DNA of 64,000 nt from the NCBI GenBank assembly GCA_033344915.1, contig JAWPML010000001.1, positions 62,001 to 126,000 of the forward strand, given 5' to 3'. The notes below the pieces were generated by a model that ran no database searches, was not told the DNA's origin, and worked only from the letters and a program-made list of their open reading frames with translations. The position numbers and the translations under genes were made by a program. The number at the start of each line of letters is the position of its first letter. The stretch's first letter is position 1. The DNA is from Acidimicrobiales bacterium (GTDB taxonomy: Bacteria > Actinomycetota > Acidimicrobiia > Acidimicrobiales > Aldehydirespiratoraceae). Of the stretch, positions 60,738 to 64,000 are shown piece by piece.

Positions 60738-63700
60738 CCAGCTGGCGTCTGCTCGTCCGAGATCCGACCCATGGCCGACAGGAGGTCGTCGTCGACGCGG
60801 AGTTGGAGTCCTCCACGGCCACGCTCGACGCGCAGATCGAGGCCGCGGGCTTCCACGAGAAGCCGGTTCGCGTCGACGGGTTGACCTTGGTCGGGGTCGA
60901 CACGGTCGGCGAGCTCGGCATGGTCCACGGATCCACGATCACGCTCGGCGACGTCGTGCCGGACACCCCGCCCGCACCCGGCGCCTATCTCGTCGCGGTG
61001 AGTGGCCCCGACTGCGGTGGACGTTGGCGACTGGAGTCCGGGCTCCCCGTGACCGTCGGGCGGAATGCCGGTAACGACATCTCGTTCCCGGATCCGCTGC
61101 TCTCGGGTCGCCATGCGTCGTTGGCCTTCGATGGAGAGGCCGTCGAGGTCACGGATCTGGGCAGCCGCAACGGCACCTACGTGGAAGGTGTCCGGCTCGA
61201 GGAGCCGGAGCGTGTGGCGCTCGGCGCGTACATCACGGTCGGCTCCACGGTGATGACCGTGGTCGCGGTGGATGCCGCCGATGTCGCGGTCCTGTCGGCA
61301 CCACACGGTCCGACCTATGCGTTCGCACGCCAGTTCCGTCCGTCCCAGAAGCCGCTGCCGTCGAGGATCGATCCGCCGCGAGAACCCACCGAAGGAGATG
61401 TGCGCCGCCGGAACCCGTGGCTGCGTGCCCTGTTGCCGCTCGTGACGGGCGTCGGCTTCGCCCTGATCACGCGGCGCTGGTACTTCCTGGCGATCATGGC
61501 GGTGAGTCCGATCGTCTACGCCGTCGATCAGCACCGCGAACGCAAGGCCCGCGCCGCGAAGGTCGAGGCGGATCTCGAGGACTATCACCGGGAGGCCTCC
61601 GCCCACGGGCAAACGGTGGCGGCGACTCGATCCGAGGATCGCCGCCGGGCGCGCGACGCAGCCTGGTGCGGCGGCATCGCGACGCTCTTCGCCGAGATGC
61701 GCCACGCCCGGCTCTGGGAGAGGACACCCACCGACGATGACTTCGGGAGCGTCTGTGTGGGTCTCGCCGCGCAGCCCTCTCGGATCGACGGAGGTCCGGG
61801 CCTGACCGCCGACGACTGGGGCGTGCCGCTCTCGGTGCCGCTCCGTCAGATCGGCAGCACCGCCGTGGTCGGCCCCATCGAGCGGGCGCGGGCGGTGGTG
61901 CGCAGCATGCTCATGTCGCTGGCGGCGACCCATGCGCCGAGCGATGTTGCGATCACGATTCTCACGAGTGGCGATGCCGCGGGGCCCTGGGGGTTCGCCC
62001 GTTGGCTGCCGCACACCTTCGAAGGCACACATGGTGCTCGCATCGCGGTGACCGAGGGTGACCGCGCCGCGCAGATGAAGTGGATCAAGCAGGTCATCGA
62101 CACGAGGGCGGAGGACGACCGTCGCGAGTCGACTCCCTTGCCCTTGCACGTCGTCGTGTTCGACGGGGTCGGATTGTTCGGGCCGGCCGAGTTGGCGGAG
62201 GTGCTCGGTCGCGGGCCGGGGCAGGGCGTGATCGGTATCACGATCGACACGGCGATGGTGCCGGAGGGCACGCAGGCTCGGGTCACCGTCGGTGCCACCG
62301 CGGAAGCCGGCGGGTACCAGAGCCGCGATCACGCCCTGATCGAGGACGTGGTGCTCGCCGAGATGTCACCGCTCGCGGCGGACGCGGCGGCCCGACGTCT
62401 GGCCGGTCTGCTGCCGAGCGCCATGGACGACCCGTCGGGTGAAACCGGAGTGGTCCACCTCACGGAGCTGCTGGACCTCGACGGGATCGACGGCACCGAT
62501 GTGGCCAACCGGTGGCGTGAACTGTCGCCCCGGACGAGCTCGGTCATCGGCGTCGCGTCGGATACGCCGATGACGGTCGACATCGACAAGGACGGTCCTC
62601 ACGGTCTCGTGGGGGGCACGAGCGGAAGCGGCAAGACCGAGTTCCTCAAGACGCTGCTCGTGTCGTTGTGTCTCAACAACCATCCGGACGACCTGTCGAT
62701 CGTGATCGTCGACTTCAAGGGCGGCGTCGACCATGAACACTCGAAGCTGTTGCCCCATGTGATCGATGTGGCGACGAACCTGGATCCGGACCTGTTCGTC
62801 CGCACGATCCAGCTGCTCGACGCCGAACAGGAGCGGCGCCAGGCGCTCTTCTCTTCGGTGGGCGCAGCGAACCTCGACGCGTACCGATCAGCACGGGAAG
62901 CCGATCCGACGCTCCCGCCGATCCCGCGCCTGCTGGTGATCGTGGACGAGTTCGGTCAGCTCCTCGCGAGCGAGGGCGGCAAGGAGCAGCTGAAGGAACT
63001 CGAGGGCCTCACCCGCATCGGTCGTGCCCTTGGCGTCCACCTGCTCCTCGTCACGCAGAACTTCGAGAACGCCCTACCGGCCCAGATCGACGCGAACGCC
63101 GGACTGCGGATCTGCCTCCGGGTCCAGAAGCCGGCCCACAGCAAGGTGGTCCTGGACTCGGCCGCCGCCGCGACGATTCCCGACTCGAAGATCGGTCGCG
63201 CGTTCTCGCGGATCCGGGGCCGCGATCTCGTGGAGTTCCAGACGGCGCGTGTCGCCGGGCGACGACGCGATCTCGCGGCCGCCGCCCCCGCCGTCACGGT
63301 GGGGTTGGTGCCGTTCGGCGCGCTGGCGGGCGTCGGGCCGAGTAGCCGGATCGAGGACCCACCGGCCCACGAGAGCGACATGTGGATGCTGATCGAGGCG
63401 ATCACCAGCGCCGCGGAGGCCACCGGATGGACGGAATCGGCCGTGCCGTGGCCCAGCTCGCTGGCGGCGACGGTCGGCTTCGCCGATCTCGCGCGCGACG
63501 CGCCCCCGGGCGAGATCCCGATCGGGCTGGCGGACGAGCCGGAGTGGCAGCGGCAGACCGTGGCGACGCTCGACGAGCGTGTCGAACAGCTCCTGTTCCT
63601 CGGGGGCGGAGAAGCCGCGCTACCGGACGTGCTCACCAACTACGCGATGTCCCTGGCGCTGTTGCGCTCGCCCGACGACCTGCACATCTACGCAATCGAT

Positions 63701-64000
63701 CTCCTCGGCCGCGGTGTCGGACGGCTCGCTTCGCTTCCTCACACCGGTGCGGTCGTGTCGCGCAACGACGCGATGGGGCTTCGGCTCCTCCAGTGGTTGG
63801 GACAGACGGCAGCGGCGAGGCGGTCCATCTACTCGTCGTCGGGCGCGTCGACCCTGTGGGATCACTGCGACGTCACCGGCACGGAGATGCCGCCTCGGAT
63901 CGTGCTGATCGTCAACGGGGCCGAGCGACTCCTCATGTCGGGCGAGGCCCAGACGAGTCCGTTGCTCGGTCCGCTGTTGGCGCTGCTCAGTGAGTCCGTC
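60734..64000 (+). CDS. EssC-like FHA-FtsK/SpoIIIE type VII secretion ATPase (cut by right edge)
   Basis: 1089 codons from ATG 60734, open to the window edge. Residues 1-75 are a small beta domain and 80-175 an FHA domain (VTVGRNAGNDISFPDP, LSGRHASL, LGSRNGTYV). Two membrane helices lie at about 226-262 (ALLPLVTGVGFALI, WYFLAIMAVSPIVYAV). ATPase domain 1 has VGGTSGSGKTEFLKTLL (Lys 634), SIVIVDFKGGVDHE and RLLVIVDEFGQLL (about 737). Domain 2 starts near 950, but its P-loop place reads LLFLGGGEAALPDVLTNYA with no Lys, so it is degenerate. FHA plus FtsK domains is the arrangement of firmicute EssC, while mycobacterial EccC lacks FHA. It should power export of the WXG-type proteins encoded upstream. 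Confidence 0.9.
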   Translation, partial: MTSWRLLVRDPTHGRQEVVVDAELESSTATLDAQIEAAGFHEKPVRVDGLTLVGVDTVGELGMVHGSTITLGDVVPDTPPAPGAYLVAVSGPDCGGRWRLESGLPVTVGRNAGNDISFPDPLLSGRHASLAFDGEAVEVTDLGSRNGTYVEGVRLEEPERVALGAYITVGSTVMTVVAVDAADVAVLSAPHGPTYAFARQFRPSQKPLPSRIDPPREPTEGDVRRRNPWLRALLPLVTGVGFALITRRWYFLAIMAVSPIVYAVDQHRERKARAAKVEADLEDYHREASAHGQTVAATRSEDRRRARDAAWCGGIATLFAEMRHARLWERTPTDDDFGSVCVGLAAQPSRIDGGPGLTADDWGVPLSVPLRQIGSTAVVGPIERARAVVRSMLMSLAATHAPSDVAITILTSGDAAGPWGFARWLPHTFEGTHGARIAVTEGDRAAQMKWIKQVIDTRAEDDRRESTPLPLHVVVFDGVGLFGPAELAEVLGRGPGQGVIGITIDTAMVPEGTQARVTVGATAEAGGYQSRDHALIEDVVLAEMSPLAADAAARRLAGLLPSAMDDPSGETGVVHLTELLDLDGIDGTDVANRWRELSPRTSSVIGVASDTPMTVDIDKDGPHGLVGGTSGSGKTEFLKTLLVSLCLNNHPDDLSIVIVDFKGGVDHEHSKLLPHVIDVATNLDPDLFVRTIQLLDAEQERRQALFSSVGAANLDAYRSAREADPTLPPIPRLLVIVDEFGQLLASEGGKEQLKELEGLTRIGRALGVHLLLVTQNFENALPAQIDANAGLRICLRVQKPAHSKVVLDSAAAATIPDSKIGRAFSRIRGRDLVEFQTARVAGRRRDLAAAAPAVTVGLVPFGALAGVGPSSRIEDPPAHESDMWMLIEAITSAAEATGWTESAVPWPSSLAATVGFADLARDAPPGEIPIGLADEPEWQRQTVATLDERVEQLLFLGGGEAALPDVLTNYAMSLALLRSPDDLHIYAIDLLGRGVGRLASLPHTGAVVSRNDAMGLRLLQWLGQTAAARRSIYSSSGASTLWDHCDVTGTEMPPRIVLIVNGAERLLMSGEAQTSPLLGPLLALLSESV

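Overview
The window is a strongly GC-rich actinobacterial chromosome segment. Third codon positions are almost all G or C, GTG starts are frequent, and gene ends overlap by 4 bases (ATGA or GTGA) again and again. The mix of several acyl-CoA ligases, two cytochrome P450s, a crotonase, an acetoacetyl-CoA synthetase and an actinobacterial kinase/FN3/MoxR/DUF58/transglutaminase cluster suggests a free-living member of the Acidimicrobiia or a relative. That placement is inference; there is no rRNA in the window. I saw no tRNA, rRNA, CRISPR array, insertion sequence or replication origin.

Layout. 1-5.5 kb: the start of an acetoacetyl-CoA synthetase (cut by the left edge), an ABC-F ATPase, SurE, and an OmpR-type two-component pair. 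5.5-9 kb: a NUDIX hydrolase, a small secreted acidic protein, and an aminotransferase followed by an omega-amidase-like nitrilase. 9-19 kb: an acyl-CoA ligase, a P450, a thioesterase-like protein, a membrane protein, an MFS exporter with its TetR regulator, a crotonase, a superfamily 2 helicase and a small unknown protein. 19-28 kb: an HxlR regulator, a sulfotransferase, a compact SDR-galK-GH4 operon, an acyl-CoA ligase, and a gamma-glutamylcyclotransferase-like protein coupled to an APC permease. 27.7-31.2 kb: an SLH/beta-lactamase-like/LysM wall protein, a P450 and a divergent MarR regulator. 31.2-40.2 kb: an AddAB-type helicase-nuclease preceded by a large DUF2325-like protein. 40.2-41 kb: small genes, including a GlsB/YeaQ-type membrane protein behind a convincing stress-sigma promoter.

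41-64 kb is the standout region. Two blocks diverge from about 55.3 kb. The left block (8 genes, 14 kb) encodes a 2161-residue protein with Ig-like and FN3 repeats, MoxR, DUF58, a transglutaminase-fold membrane protein, a proline-rich membrane protein, a PP2C phosphatase, an FHA protein and an FHA-like/HTH protein. It resembles the PFNA cluster described in bifidobacteria. The right block starts with a Ser/Thr kinase carrying an extracellular FN3-like domain. It then holds a WXG100 protein, a CHAP-domain protein with a WXG-like head, a helical membrane protein, an unknown protein, an FHA protein, and an EssC-like FHA-FtsK/SpoIIIE ATPase cut by the right edge. Together these look like a phospho-regulated type VII secretion system joined to an envelope module. 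The transglutaminase-fold protein has lost its catalytic Cys and His.

Two families of short palindromic repeats are dispersed through the window. One family (three copies) sits at gene 3' ends and supplies stop codons. The other has one copy at a gene end and one copy inserted in frame within addA.
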